DNA of 43,123 nucleotides, taken from the NCBI GenBank assembly GCA_016929395.1, contig JAFGIX010000008.1, positions 1-43,123 of the forward strand, read 5' to 3'. Below, piece after piece: positions 33,647-42,290 of this stretch (positions are counted from its first letter, which is position 1; the number at the start of each line of letters is the position of its first letter). The DNA is from Candidatus Zymogenus saltonus. GTDB lineage: Bacteria; Desulfobacterota; Zymogenia; Zymogenales; Zymogenaceae. The notes under the pieces were generated by a model that saw only the letters and a program-made list of their open reading frames with translations, did not search any database and was not told the origin of the DNA. Both the position numbers and the translations under genes were made by a program.

Positions 33647-35536
33647 TTACAGGCCAATCTTGTGTCTCAACGCCTGGGTGTCCACGCACCAGTTCCCCAC
33701 GTTCCAACGCCCGAAGACACCCATTCCCCCCAGGGGATCCCTTCCGCTGTAGACCGGGAGGTGAATCAGCGACAGCCCGTCATATGACCTCGCCTCCTTT
33801 AATGCCTTAATCAGCGACTCGACACTCCTCCCGCCGTCTATCCCCTTGACCCCTTTTATCGCATTAGCCCAGGCTACGTAATCCACCTCCACCGGATCGC
33901 TGGTGGCGTATTCGACGCCGTACTGGTCGTACTGGAGACCGGTGATCGCCGACATCCTCCTGTTGTCGAGTACGAGGATGCACCCCTTCGCCCCGTGATG
34001 CACGCCGTCGATCAATATCTGAGAGTTCATGGTGAAAGAGCCGTCACCTGAGAGGGCGAGGCCGTAGAACGGCTTTGATGTCAGCGCGGTTGACAGAAGT
34101 GCGGAGGCCGCAAAGCCCATGTAGCTCGCTCCCGTCTCCGTAAACGTCCTTCCCAGCCTGTCGTCCTCGACGACTTGAAAGCCGTTGGCCTGAACATCCC
34201 CGGCGTCAAAGAAGGTTATGATATCGTTTTCCCTCGCCCAGTCGGTGGCGGCCTTTATCGACGCCGGCTGGGTCAAGACCTCCCCCTTCCACGTCTCATC
34301 GTAGAGGACGGGGGTTTTATAGCGCTCATTCCTGAAGTCGTCCCACTCCTTTCTCTTTATCGAGCACTCCTCGAGCCACCTCGAGTTCCTGTTCTTTTTT
34401 AAAGATTTAGATTTCTTAAGCTCTTCGTTGAGCCTCCTCAAGGTGTCCGCGGTATCCCCGATAAGCCCCACGGTCTTTCTGAGGTGCATGGCGGCCTGAA
34501 CGTCGCCGTTGATGTTGATGACCCCTTTTACGTTCTGGTAGCCGGTCCTCGAGCAGTCGGACTGGCAGACGAACCTCGTCCCCAGCGCCAGGAGCAGGTC
34601 TGCCTCCTCCATGGCGTAGTTGCCGGAGATAGACCCCTTCGATCCCCCCACCGTCATGTTCCTCTCGTGGTCAAAGGGGATCACGCCGGAAACGAGAGGG
34701 CTGGTTACGGCGACCGAGTCGGTAAGGTCGAGAAATTCTATAAGCTCCTTACCCGCCATTCTCGCGCCTCCCCCAACCTTTACCACGATCCTCTCCGATC
34801 TTTCGATCAGTTCCATCGCCGTCTTGTAGCTGCCGTCGTCGGCGGCCGGCCCCAGCCTCGGCGGCGCATTTACCGGCAGCGCATCGAGGTTGTAACCTTC
34901 AAGGAGACAGGGCTGTGTGTTCATTGGAAGGAGGAGAAAAAACGGCCCCGCCCGATAGGGGTGCTCCACCGCGTTGAGCCCCCTTCTTAAGGCCGAAGCA
35001 ACCGCCCCCGGAGTGTGGAGCATGTAAGAATCTCCCATCGACGAGAAGAGACGCAAAAACTTGTCCTGGTCGTACCCGGGTATCTCCTGCATGTTGGGAC
35101 CCTCATCCTCCGTCGTTATATCCCCCAGGAGAAACCAGACCCCCAGGCCGTCGCTCAGGGGCACCAGCGAGCCGGAGAGGGCGTGCATCGCCCCCGGGCC
35201 GATGGAGGTTATCACGGCGGCCTTCTCCCCCGTCACCCACCTTAGGGCGGAGGCGGCGTGAGCGGCCTCCGTCTCGTGGCGGACGGCGTAGGTCTTAACG
35301 ATCCCCTTCCCTTCGTATACCCTCAAGACCTCCCCTATCTCCGTGGAACCGTGGCCGAAAATAGCTAGGAACTTCGTCACTCCCTGCCGGATGAGGCCCA
35401 ATATAATCGCCTCCGACAGGGTTACATCGGCGTATTGGGGTAGAGTCCCCGACCCCAACGCCTCGTCGAAACCTCCCGCCTTGGCTATCGCCTTTGCCCT
35501 CCCGGTCCTTTCTGCCGTCAATTTAATTTGTTTCAC
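33647..35536 (-). CDS. IolD-like thiamine diphosphate-dependent hydrolase
   Basis: This is a three-domain TPP enzyme of about 629 residues, the size of IolD. The catalytic Glu is in AVRHETEAAHAASA. AIFGHGSTEIGEVL resembles the IolD FGHGN block. The TPP/Mg site GDGSFTMNSQ...LVLDNRRM is intact. IolD opens the trihydroxycyclohexanedione ring in inositol breakdown. No other iol gene is present, so a related acetolactate-synthase-like ligase or lyase cannot be excluded. GTG 35536 is preferred over GTG 35542 because AAAGG then lies seven bases away. Confidence 0.7.
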   Translation of the reverse strand: MKQIKLTAERTGRAKAIAKAGGFDEALGSGTLPQYADVTLSEAIILGLIRQGVTKFLAIFGHGSTEIGEVLRVYEGKGIVKTYAVRHETEAAHAASALRWVTGEKAAVITSIGPGAMHALSGSLVPLSDGLGVWFLLGDITTEDEGPNMQEIPGYDQDKFLRLFSSMGDSYMLHTPGAVASALRRGLNAVEHPYRAGPFFLLLPMNTQPCLLEGYNLDALPVNAPPRLGPAADDGSYKTAMELIERSERIVVKVGGGARMAGKELIEFLDLTDSVAVTSPLVSGVIPFDHERNMTVGGSKGSISGNYAMEEADLLLALGTRFVCQSDCSRTGYQNVKGVININGDVQAAMHLRKTVGLIGDTADTLRRLNEELKKSKSLKKNRNSRWLEECSIKRKEWDDFRNERYKTPVLYDETWKGEVLTQPASIKAATDWARENDIITFFDAGDVQANGFQVVEDDRLGRTFTETGASYMGFAASALLSTALTSKPFYGLALSGDGSFTMNSQILIDGVHHGAKGCILVLDNRRMSAITGLQYDQYGVEYATSDPVEVDYVAWANAIKGVKGIDGGRSVESLIKALKEARSYDGLSLIHLPVYSGRDPLGGMGVFGRWNVGNWCVDTQALRHKIGL

Positions 35537-35934
35537 TCTCACACCTTTCTTTCACAATACTGTTATCGATCTTTATATCTTTTCAACTATTATCATATCG
35601 TCCATATAATATCAACATTGCCATACAAAGGCAATATTACTGAACAATAGGATTAAAAAAATTGTTTAAATGTCTAATATTGCGCTTTCCAAAAACAATT
35701 GAATTTCGGGAACAGGATCCGCTATAACTCATCTTATGCCCCCTGAAGGAAGTCCGCTTAAAACAAAGCGTCAGCTCATCTCGAGGGGGCGCTCATCCGG
35801 CTAAAAGGGAATGACAACACCTGCGAACGCGGCCAAACCGACGTCTTCGAAGCCGAGCACCAAGGCCTCTCCATAGCATCGCTCCTTAAAATCATGGACT
35901 TAAATCACCTTCCCCGGCAGTCTAAAGCTCCCTC
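35537..35934. other. Gap between ABM and IolD-like genes
   Basis: No gene is recognised. The first 190 bases are AT-rich and probably hold the IolD-like operon promoter. Bases 35740-35900 are more GC-rich with short open frames on both strands that resemble no family, possibly a gene remnant. Confidence 0.35.
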
Positions 35935-36231
35935 CTATTTATCAAGGGCCGCCAGCTCGTCGTACATCCCGACCTCCGGGGCGCCGTCGAGGATCGATGC
36001 CAGAGAAGCGGAGAGCTCCTTGAAGTGGGGTGTCGATGTGTGGTGCACGAAGGCGTCCATGTCCACGTACTTCTCGCTGATCAGAAACTCCTTTGGATCG
36101 CTTTGTGATCGACTTATGGTGTAAAGGAGAGTCCCCTCCTCTTCATTCACCTTTGAGACCATATCGACCAGCGCATCCTTCAACTTCTCTTCGCTCCCCT
36201 CCTTCGCCCTCATCTTTGCCACAACGATCAT
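35935..36231 (-). CDS. Antibiotic biosynthesis monooxygenase (ABM/YgiN-like) domain protein
   Basis: This is a 98-residue single ferredoxin-like ABM domain: MIVVAKMRAKEGSEEKLKDAL at the start, EGTLLYTISRSQSDPKEFLI in the middle, and YVDMDAFVHHTSTPHFKEL. Members such as YgiN act on quinols or other aromatics, often as dimers without cofactor. AAGGAG lies before the ATG. It stands alone, and its role is unknown beyond the fold. Confidence 0.85.
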   Translation of the reverse strand: MIVVAKMRAKEGSEEKLKDALVDMVSKVNEEEGTLLYTISRSQSDPKEFLISEKYVDMDAFVHHTSTPHFKELSASLASILDGAPEVGMYDELAALDK

Positions 36232-36931
36232 CTTATTACTCCTTTAGGTCTTTTTGGGAGAACTCCACTTTTCTTAAAATAGTTATATGTTTCCCATTAC
36301 CTTCCTTCTATATATGTTATTCCCTGTACCTTTTATTCTGTCATTCCCAACATAACCTTGTCATTCCCAACTTGATTGGGAATCCAGAAAGATATTTTTT
36401 ACTGGATTCCCGCTTTCGCGGGAATGACAATTATTGCTAACCCTCTGGATTTGCGAACGCTCCACCCACAAACAGGAGCTTATCAGGACCACCCAACACA
36501 CAGACCAACCCTATCTTGAACTCAACCTCCAATCCAAAAGCAGGGTTTTGTCATGACCGCCCACAGTTTCCGCAGGAATGACAGATTGTGTCCATCCCTC
36601 TGGATTCCCGCTTTCGCGGGAATGACATGTTTTGCCTATCCCTCCGAATCCATCTTCTCAATTAAATGACATTCAATAGTCTTGCCGGATTCCTGAATGC
36701 CCCACTCACAATCAGAAACTTTTAGGTGACACGAAATACCCAGATACCCAGACACCCAACACACAGACCAACCCCATCTTAAACGTAATCTCCAGCCCAA
36801 AAGCAGGTATTTGTGGGGGCCACCTGCCGTTGCCACGCAATACCTACCCACTCCCCACTACCCAACCCCCCTAAATAACCGCCAACATCGATCAATGACA
36901 ACCACCAACCGCTTCGACATCCCCCGACCCC
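36232..36931. repeat. Repeat-filled intergenic region (left cluster)
   Basis: No gene. It contains element A (TCATTCCCAACTTGATTGGG core) at 36361-36387 and element B (GGATTCCCGCTTTCGCGGGA core) at 36402-36429 and 36600-36627. A and B together form an outer inverted repeat. Element C-like stretches (CCCAACACACAGACCAACCC) lie at 36461-36512 and 36701-36776. The same elements recur at 42411-42970. Confidence 0.75.
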
Positions 36932-38164
36932 CTAAAGCTCCTTTCTCCTGTAGGCCTGGGACGAAGGAACGATCATTATCCTGGCCACCGCCTGCATCAT
37001 CGGGTCGTCGCTCTTCTTGCACGACTCCTTGAGCATAAGGAGCATTTTACCCGCCTTCGTCTCCCCCCAGAACCAGTCTTCGAGGACCTTCCCCGAGGGC
37101 GACTCCTGCCCGGGCTGGGCGGTGATCGACTCGTAGTAGAACGCCTTGAGGTCGTCGGTCGCAAAGTTCAGGATAAGGGAGAGCGGCATATCGCCCCTCG
37201 GATTTTGGGGCGCCCCTCCGTCGAAGAATGCGCCTATAAAGTCGACGATCCTGTCGAGGTCGATCCCGCTTATCCCGACGGTCGTCCGCCCCCTTTTATC
37301 GAGGGCCATATCGTACCAGGGGCGCAGGGAATTCATCTCAGCTTTGACGGAATTGAGCATCTTCTCTGTATCGGTAAGCTCCCCCTCCTCTTTGGCGAAG
37401 TTCACCGGGCAGACGAGGTTCGTTATCGTCTCCTCCGACGTGGGATCCTCCTCGTCAAAGTCCACGAGGATCGGCCCCTCCTTCGCTTCGAGGAGCTTGA
37501 GGACCGAGGTTAAAACCTTCATCTGAAACTCCCTGTTGTTGGGGGCGCCGATGGGACGGCCCAGCTCGAACGGCACCCAGAGCGCCCGGGGCGGCTTCAT
37601 CTTCTCGGTGTGCTCCCTGACAAGACTTATCATGGTCGTGGGGATACCCTCCTCCTCGAAAAAGTGTGCAAGCCCGCCCACGGCGCGCGTGCAGAGCGGT
37701 CAGACCGGAAGCAGGAATATCGCATCAACGTTATCCTTTTTTAAAACCGCCGCGAGCTCCCTTGCGGAAGGCTCCATCTGGGACGGGTCCATCGCCCCCA
37801 TGAACGAGTAGTGGTAATCGGCGACGGAGCCTATCCGCCCCTCGGCCGCCAGCTCCTTGAGCCGCTCTATGGGAAACATGACGTTTACGTCCTGTTGAAA
37901 ACCCGAGTGGTCGAAGTTGGTGGAGGCGTGGGTCGTGACGAGGTCTCTCGCCTCGACATCGCCGGGGATTATCCTGTAGATGTCCCCCGGATCGAAGGTG
38001 AAGGGGCGGTCGTCCCTCTTGTGAATGCCCCCGGTGGTGATTATCGCCACGCGCCTCTCCGAGAGGGGCGGCCCCTCTACCCAAGGATTTGTGTCGTAGG
38101 TCGGGCACGGGACGCTCAACATATACTCCCGCTCCTTTTCGTTCATCCTGTCCAGCCTCGCCAT
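36932..38164 (-). CDS. GrdB-family selenoprotein B-like protein with in-frame UGA selenocysteine
   Basis: Two frames that a standard code would separate are in the same phase, with only UGA (37700-37702) and six codons between them. Read through, they give 410 residues with Sec at 155 in LLPV-U-PLCTRAVGGLAHFF, a UxxC redox motif. The upstream part (TTGGIHKRDDRPF, IPGDVEARDL, NFDHSGFQQDVNVMFPIERL, SVADYHYSFMG) and the downstream part (KPPRALWVPFELGRP, GRTTVGISG, WFWGETKAGKML) both match the glycine/sarcosine/betaine reductase selenoprotein B family; relatives as I recall them often carry CPxC here. AAGGAG lies six bases before ATG 38164. No grdA, grdC, prd or sel gene is nearby, so the substrate is unknown. 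Confidence 0.85.
37667..37693 (-). promoter_or_regulatory. SECIS-like hairpin directly after the selenocysteine UGA
   Basis: Starting six bases after the UGA, UGCACGCGCGCC can pair with GGCGGGCUUGCA (10 of 12 positions) around a GUG loop. Position, stem length and a loop beginning with G-U agree with bacterial SECIS elements, which lie just inside the coding region and bind SelB. Confidence 0.65.
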
Positions 38165-38374
38165 TTTTTTCTCCTTGAACCTACCCGAAAAATGTCAGAT
38201 TTTTTATTTTCAATGTCACACAATAACGCAACTTGGCCAATAATTCAAGAAATAATGCAAATCATAAATATTTTGTAAAAAGTATTGATTAATAATTCGA
38301 TATGTATGAGAATGGTCGACAAAAATAGTTGACAAAAAAGGGGCAAGAACCGAAACAGAAAGGGAGGTATTGCG

Positions 38375-39199
38375 ATGAAAGACTTTAACGGCAAAACCGC
38401 CTACGTGGTCGGCGGCTCGAGCGGGATCGGGCTCTCCACGGCGAAGCTTCTGGCAAGCCTGGGGGCGCATGTAATCATCTTCGCAAGGGGAAAGAAGAGG
38501 CTGGACGACGCCGTGGCGGAGATCAAGGGAAGCACGCTTTCCAAAACGCAAAAGGTCGCCTCCTTCTCCATGGACGTCTCCGACAACAAGGCGGTCAACA
38601 CCATCATGAACGGGTGCGTTGAGGAGTTCGGTCCCCCCGACCTTTTAATCAACTCCGCCGGCCGGGCGCGTCCCCACTACTTCGGCGATATCACCTTTGA
38701 TATGTTCGACGAGACGATGAAGATGAACGCCTACGGCGTCTGGAACACAATATCGGCCCTCGTCCCCCACATGAAGGTGAGGGGGGGCGGATACATCGCC
38801 AACGTCTCATCGATGGCGGGCTTTCTGGGCGTCTTCGGCTACACCGACTACGCGGCGTCCAAGTTCGCGGTTACCGGGCTTTCCGAGGCGCTGAGGAGCG
38901 AGATGAAGCCCTTCGGCATAACCGTGTCGATCCTCTGCCCGCCGGACACCCAGACACCCGGGTTCAACGTGGAAAACCTCACCAAGCCTGTGGAGACAAA
39001 GGTCCTCTCCGAAAACGCCAAGGTGATGACGTCGGACGCCGTTGCTAAGGGATTCATCAAGGGGATCAGAAAGGGAAGGTTCATGATAATCCCCGGATTC
39101 GACGGCAACCTCACCTACCTGGCAAAGCGGCTCGTCCCGGGGGTCGTGGAGATGGTCATGAATTCCACCATTAAGAAGGTGCAGAAGAGGATGAAATGA
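38375..39199 (+). CDS. Short-chain dehydrogenase resembling 3-ketosphinganine reductase
   Basis: This classical SDR of 274 residues has the cofactor loop GGSSGIG at 13-19, NSAG near 93, catalytic Ser 145/146, Tyr159 and Lys163 (YAASK). The stretch CPPDTQTPGFNVENLTKPVE is very close to the signature of eukaryotic-type 3-ketodihydrosphingosine reductase (KDSR), which reduces the keto group after serine palmitoyltransferase. The C-terminus is basic and amphipathic. GGGAGG precedes the ATG. It is divergent from the selenoprotein gene and overlaps the next gene by four bases. No palmitoyltransferase gene is here, so another ketone substrate is possible. Confidence 0.85.
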   Translation: MKDFNGKTAYVVGGSSGIGLSTAKLLASLGAHVIIFARGKKRLDDAVAEIKGSTLSKTQKVASFSMDVSDNKAVNTIMNGCVEEFGPPDLLINSAGRARPHYFGDITFDMFDETMKMNAYGVWNTISALVPHMKVRGGGYIANVSSMAGFLGVFGYTDYAASKFAVTGLSEALRSEMKPFGITVSILCPPDTQTPGFNVENLTKPVETKVLSENAKVMTSDAVAKGFIKGIRKGRFMIIPGFDGNLTYLAKRLVPGVVEMVMNSTIKKVQKRMK

Positions 39200-39798
39200 G
39201 GGTGGGATTGATCTGCGAGAGTTTTCCCTGCGCCGACATGAGACACGACCGCTGCATCGCTCCCGAACTTGACCTTAATCCGGAAGACGTCTCGGTCGCC
39301 ATGATCTCCGAGGCGGCGCCGCCTGACCGCGGCGACTACTACTACGCCGACGGCGATCCCCTCTTTCAAAAAACCACGGTCTCCGCCTTCAACGACGCGG
39401 GGGTGAACGTCTCGTCAATCGCGGATATACTAAAGCTGGGGGTATATCTCACTACCGCCGTGAAATGCGCAAAGACTGACTACGGGATAAAGGCGGCTAC
39501 TATCAAGGAGTGCTCCCATCTTTTAGAGAGGGAGCTTGATACCTTCCCGAACTTAAAGGTCTTGATGCTGATGGGGGATGTCGCCATAAATGCGGTAAAC
39601 TGCATCGCGAAGAGGCGGGGCGAGAAGAGGGTGATTCCGGCCGGCTCCACGTACAAGATCAGGGGCGGGGAATATTACTTCAGGGGTATCAGGGCCTTCC
39701 CGTCATACCTGCAGGCGGGGCCCAGCTTCTTCATAGAGAAGAGCAAGAGGAGGATGATCGCGGAGGACATCGCCGCGGCGATGGAGCTTGTGAAGTGA
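39196..39798 (+). CDS. Uracil-DNA glycosylase superfamily-like protein
   Basis: The 200-residue protein has the UDG-like alpha/beta blocks: VAMISEAAPP (motif A region), YLTTAVKCAKTDYGIK, VLMLMGDVAINAVN, and a late FPSYLQAGPSFFIEKSKRRM. Several Cys (7, 12, 19 and later) could bind a cluster, as in family 4/5 UDGs, but this is not certain. The ATGA overlap with the SDR gene implies coupled translation of two proteins with no obvious functional link. Activity on DNA is not shown by the sequence. Confidence 0.6.
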   Translation: MRVGLICESFPCADMRHDRCIAPELDLNPEDVSVAMISEAAPPDRGDYYYADGDPLFQKTTVSAFNDAGVNVSSIADILKLGVYLTTAVKCAKTDYGIKAATIKECSHLLERELDTFPNLKVLMLMGDVAINAVNCIAKRRGEKRVIPAGSTYKIRGGEYYFRGIRAFPSYLQAGPSFFIEKSKRRMIAEDIAAAMELVK

Positions 39799-39883
39799 AT
39801 CAATTAAATATCACGATTTAATAGATGAGACACCTAGATGGTTGTTGTCGGGTCAGACTTATGCCGGAGACAGATATAAGGTT

Positions 39884-40285
39884 CTATCTCTTGATCAAAT
39901 CATAAAAACCGATATTGAAAAACATTTCCAAGAAAATCCCGCCGGCACAAAAAGAAAACAGGCATGTGCGGACAAATATATCGACGGCATAAAAAACGAG
40001 TAGACGTAGGTGGATGAATTCGTCTAACCCTGGGATATATGTTTCAAAGGCCTGTATGTTAAATGAAAAAAAGCCCGGCTTGAAAACTCCAAATATTAAC
40101 CCGCCGAGTCCTGAACATATAAAACCGAATAGCAATAGCTTTGCAAAGGTTTCAAGCAGCTCACGACAATTTGAAAAATTGAATTTACCGTTGATCAGTA
40201 AGATTAAGCCGCCAATAATTAGTGCCAAAATTCCGCCGACAATGGCATCAACAAATGGATTATAAATAGAATCGAGCACGGTCAT
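39884..40285 (-). CDS. Small multi-pass membrane protein, unrecognised
   Basis: The 133-residue protein has three to four hydrophobic segments: about 12-32 (VGGILALIIGGLILLI), 47-71 (LLLFGFICSGLGGLIFGVF), and 95-122 (LLVFYAVDIFVRTCLFSFCAGGIFLEMFF). It is AT-rich compared with its neighbours and has no clear ribosome site. No family is recognised. It is alone on the minus strand between two plus-strand genes. Confidence 0.6.
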   Translation of the reverse strand: MTVLDSIYNPFVDAIVGGILALIIGGLILLINGKFNFSNCRELLETFAKLLLFGFICSGLGGLIFGVFKPGFFSFNIQAFETYIPGLDEFIHLRLLVFYAVDIFVRTCLFSFCAGGIFLEMFFNIGFYDLIKR

Positions 40286-40477
40286 CTTATAAGGGCTTTT
40301 TCATGAAATTTGATATATTATACCAGAAAATGCTTTGTCTGTAACAGGTTTCCTGATACATTAAAAAGGGGACACATTGAGCCACACAAAGGGTGAAATT
40401 AACAGGGTCCTTTGGGTTTCTATTTGAACTCAGTTTGAACTGAAATCTTAAAAGAATTACCGTGAAAGCAGAAGCCC

Positions 40478-41377
40478 ATGCTCGAAAAAATCACAGAAAA
40501 TATCCACTTGGTAAAGGGGAAGAACAAGGGCTTTTTCCCCTTCTCCAACTCAATCCTGATTACGCCGGGGGTCGGGGACGCTACCCTGATAGACACCGGC
40601 AGCGGGATTGAAATACTCCGGGAACTGAAAAAGAAATTCAAGATAGTCGGCGTCATCAACTCCCACACGCACCCCGATCACTCGGCGGGAAACTGGCTCT
40701 TCGACGGCGACGGTGTCTCCATTACCGTGCCTAAAGAGGGATTTGAGACGGCGGGGAATATCGTTAAGCTCTCGGAGCGGCTGGCCGAGCCGGGGGAGCT
40801 GGCGAAGTACTGGCGGGAGTGGGTGAGTGCCGCCATGAACTTCAAGGACAGGCGTCCGGACGGTTGGTTTAACGCCGAATCGACCATCGAGATCGGCAAT
40901 ATTGTCCTAAAGCCGATCTACACCCCCGGACACACAATAGACCACTACTGCCTCTACGAGCCGAAAAACAAAATCCTCTTTGCCTTCGACTACGACCTGA
41001 CCCGCTTCGGCCCCTGGTACGGCCACAGAGAGTCGGACATCGTTGAGTTCAAGGACTCGATCAAGAGAATCATGGAGCTCGATATCGAGGTGTTTGTCTC
41101 TGGCCACAAGGGAATTATTAGAGACAACATTAAAGGGCGCCTCGAAGAGTTCCTTAAGAAATTCGACCTCAACGAAAAGAATATCCTGGCGCTCCTTGCC
41201 GAGGGGCCAAAGACTGTCGAGGAGCTGGTCGAGCTGGCGCCCATATACGGCTCTTTCCCCTACGCCGAGCCGCTCCTCAGATACTGGGAGGGAAACATGA
41301 TAGGGATGCACCTCGACCAGCTGATCGAGGGAGGCCGTGTCACAAAAAGAAACGACGGCCTCTACTCGGCGTCGTAG
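40478..41377 (+). CDS. Metallo-beta-lactamase-fold hydrolase
   Basis: The metal motif is intact: NSHTHPDHSAGNW gives H63, H65, D67 and H68. TPGHTIDHYC, FAFDYDLTRF (bridging Asp) and SGHKGI follow. The last about 70 residues form a helical domain (LAEGPKTVEELVELAPI), reminiscent of the LACTB2-type tail. It is distantly similar in layout to the MBL protein at 7258. The substrate is unknown. The ribosome site before the ATG is weak. Confidence 0.85.
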   Translation: MLEKITENIHLVKGKNKGFFPFSNSILITPGVGDATLIDTGSGIEILRELKKKFKIVGVINSHTHPDHSAGNWLFDGDGVSITVPKEGFETAGNIVKLSERLAEPGELAKYWREWVSAAMNFKDRRPDGWFNAESTIEIGNIVLKPIYTPGHTIDHYCLYEPKNKILFAFDYDLTRFGPWYGHRESDIVEFKDSIKRIMELDIEVFVSGHKGIIRDNIKGRLEEFLKKFDLNEKNILALLAEGPKTVEELVELAPIYGSFPYAEPLLRYWEGNMIGMHLDQLIEGGRVTKRNDGLYSAS

Positions 41378-41492
41378 CGGGAGTAATATTGCCTCCTGCC
41401 GTCCCGTCCTCCATAAAATTTCACGACATAAGCCTATTAATCACGGCCCGGTGCAGGGTCAAACGACCCGTGCGAAAGACGAGATAGTCTTC

Positions 41493-42290
41493 CTACTTTT
41501 CAACCTTTTCCAGATCGGTCTTCTTCCCCCCACTCAGATCCGTCTCAAAAAAATCCCCCCCATCCGGAAGCGCCATGAAAAACCCGCTCGTGCAGTCTAT
41601 CCCGGCGATCGTCTCTCCCAGCGTGCAGTCGAGGACGTGCCCGCCGACCGTCCCGTCCTTCGAGATGAAATGAAAGTGATAACCGGGGACGTTAACCCCC
41701 TTTGCGTAGTCAGGGCACCAGAACCCGACGACCGTCCCCTCAATGTCGTCGTACTCGTAGATCGCCTGATCCTTCACCACCTCGACCAGCTTCCTGTAGG
41801 GCCTCTCCTGCCTTGGCACGCTCCTTACCTTCATGTATTTGAACGTCCCCTCGACCTTCACGGCGTAGAAGATGTTCTTTGTTGGCATGGCGTCATCGAC
41901 GGCCGTCTTCAGCCGCTCGAAATCGTCCCCAGTGGCTGTCTTTACCGTCTTGTCGGCGTCGAAGAACGTGACCACGGCAAAGGGGGTCTTCATGGTGCCG
42001 GCCGCGGGATAGGCCTTTCCGTCCACCTTGATCTGATAAAATTTCCCGTAGAGCCCGATCATCTCGCCGTCAAGGGCGTTGAACGTCCCGATGGCGAAGT
42101 CGCCGTGCTTTTTAAGCTCGTCGAAGGTGACCTCGCCGTCGTAGACCCCCTCCATAAGGGCGTCGATGGTCGATATTTGATATATGACCTCCCTCTCCTC
42201 CGAATCCAGACGGCACCCCGAAGGCAAAAGTGCAGACAGCATGACGGCGCAAAATATGGGCAGCGCAAATTGTGATAAGGCTTTTCTCAT
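41493..42290 (-). CDS. Acetolactate decarboxylase, exported form
   Basis: AlsD/BudA converts 2-acetolactate to acetoin. Family blocks are strong: LMEGVYDGEVTFDELKKHGD, TFNALDGEMIGLYGKFYQI, EGTVVGFWCPDY and PGYHFHFISKDGTVGGHVLD, whose three His form the zinc site. The start is ATG 42290 with GGAGGG three to four bases upstream. It is preceded by a signal peptide (residues 1-26, ending LLPSGC) that suggests export, perhaps as a lipoprotein, though Pro at -3 is not a standard lipobox. Usual AlsD is cytoplasmic. No acetolactate synthase is adjacent; the only TPP enzyme is the IolD-like one. Confidence 0.88.
   Translation of the reverse strand: MRKALSQFALPIFCAVMLSALLPSGCRLDSEEREVIYQISTIDALMEGVYDGEVTFDELKKHGDFAIGTFNALDGEMIGLYGKFYQIKVDGKAYPAAGTMKTPFAVVTFFDADKTVKTATGDDFERLKTAVDDAMPTKNIFYAVKVEGTFKYMKVRSVPRQERPYRKLVEVVKDQAIYEYDDIEGTVVGFWCPDYAKGVNVPGYHFHFISKDGTVGGHVLDCTLGETIAGIDCTSGFFMALPDGGDFFETDLSGGKKTDLEKVEK

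Noticed and set aside
36338-36776. Possible CRISPR array from repeated palindromes
   Set aside because: Spacing and order are irregular, copies diverge, the repeats are of several types, and no cas gene is present.
36932-38164. Two separate truncated genes or a simple nonsense pseudogene
   Set aside because: There is only one interruption, it is UGA in a UxxC position, a SECIS-like hairpin follows, and both parts remain well conserved.
36932-38164. Naming it glycine reductase subunit grdB
   Set aside because: Sec is at residue 155 of 410, not near 350 as in GrdB, and no other grd gene is present; it is only a family relative.
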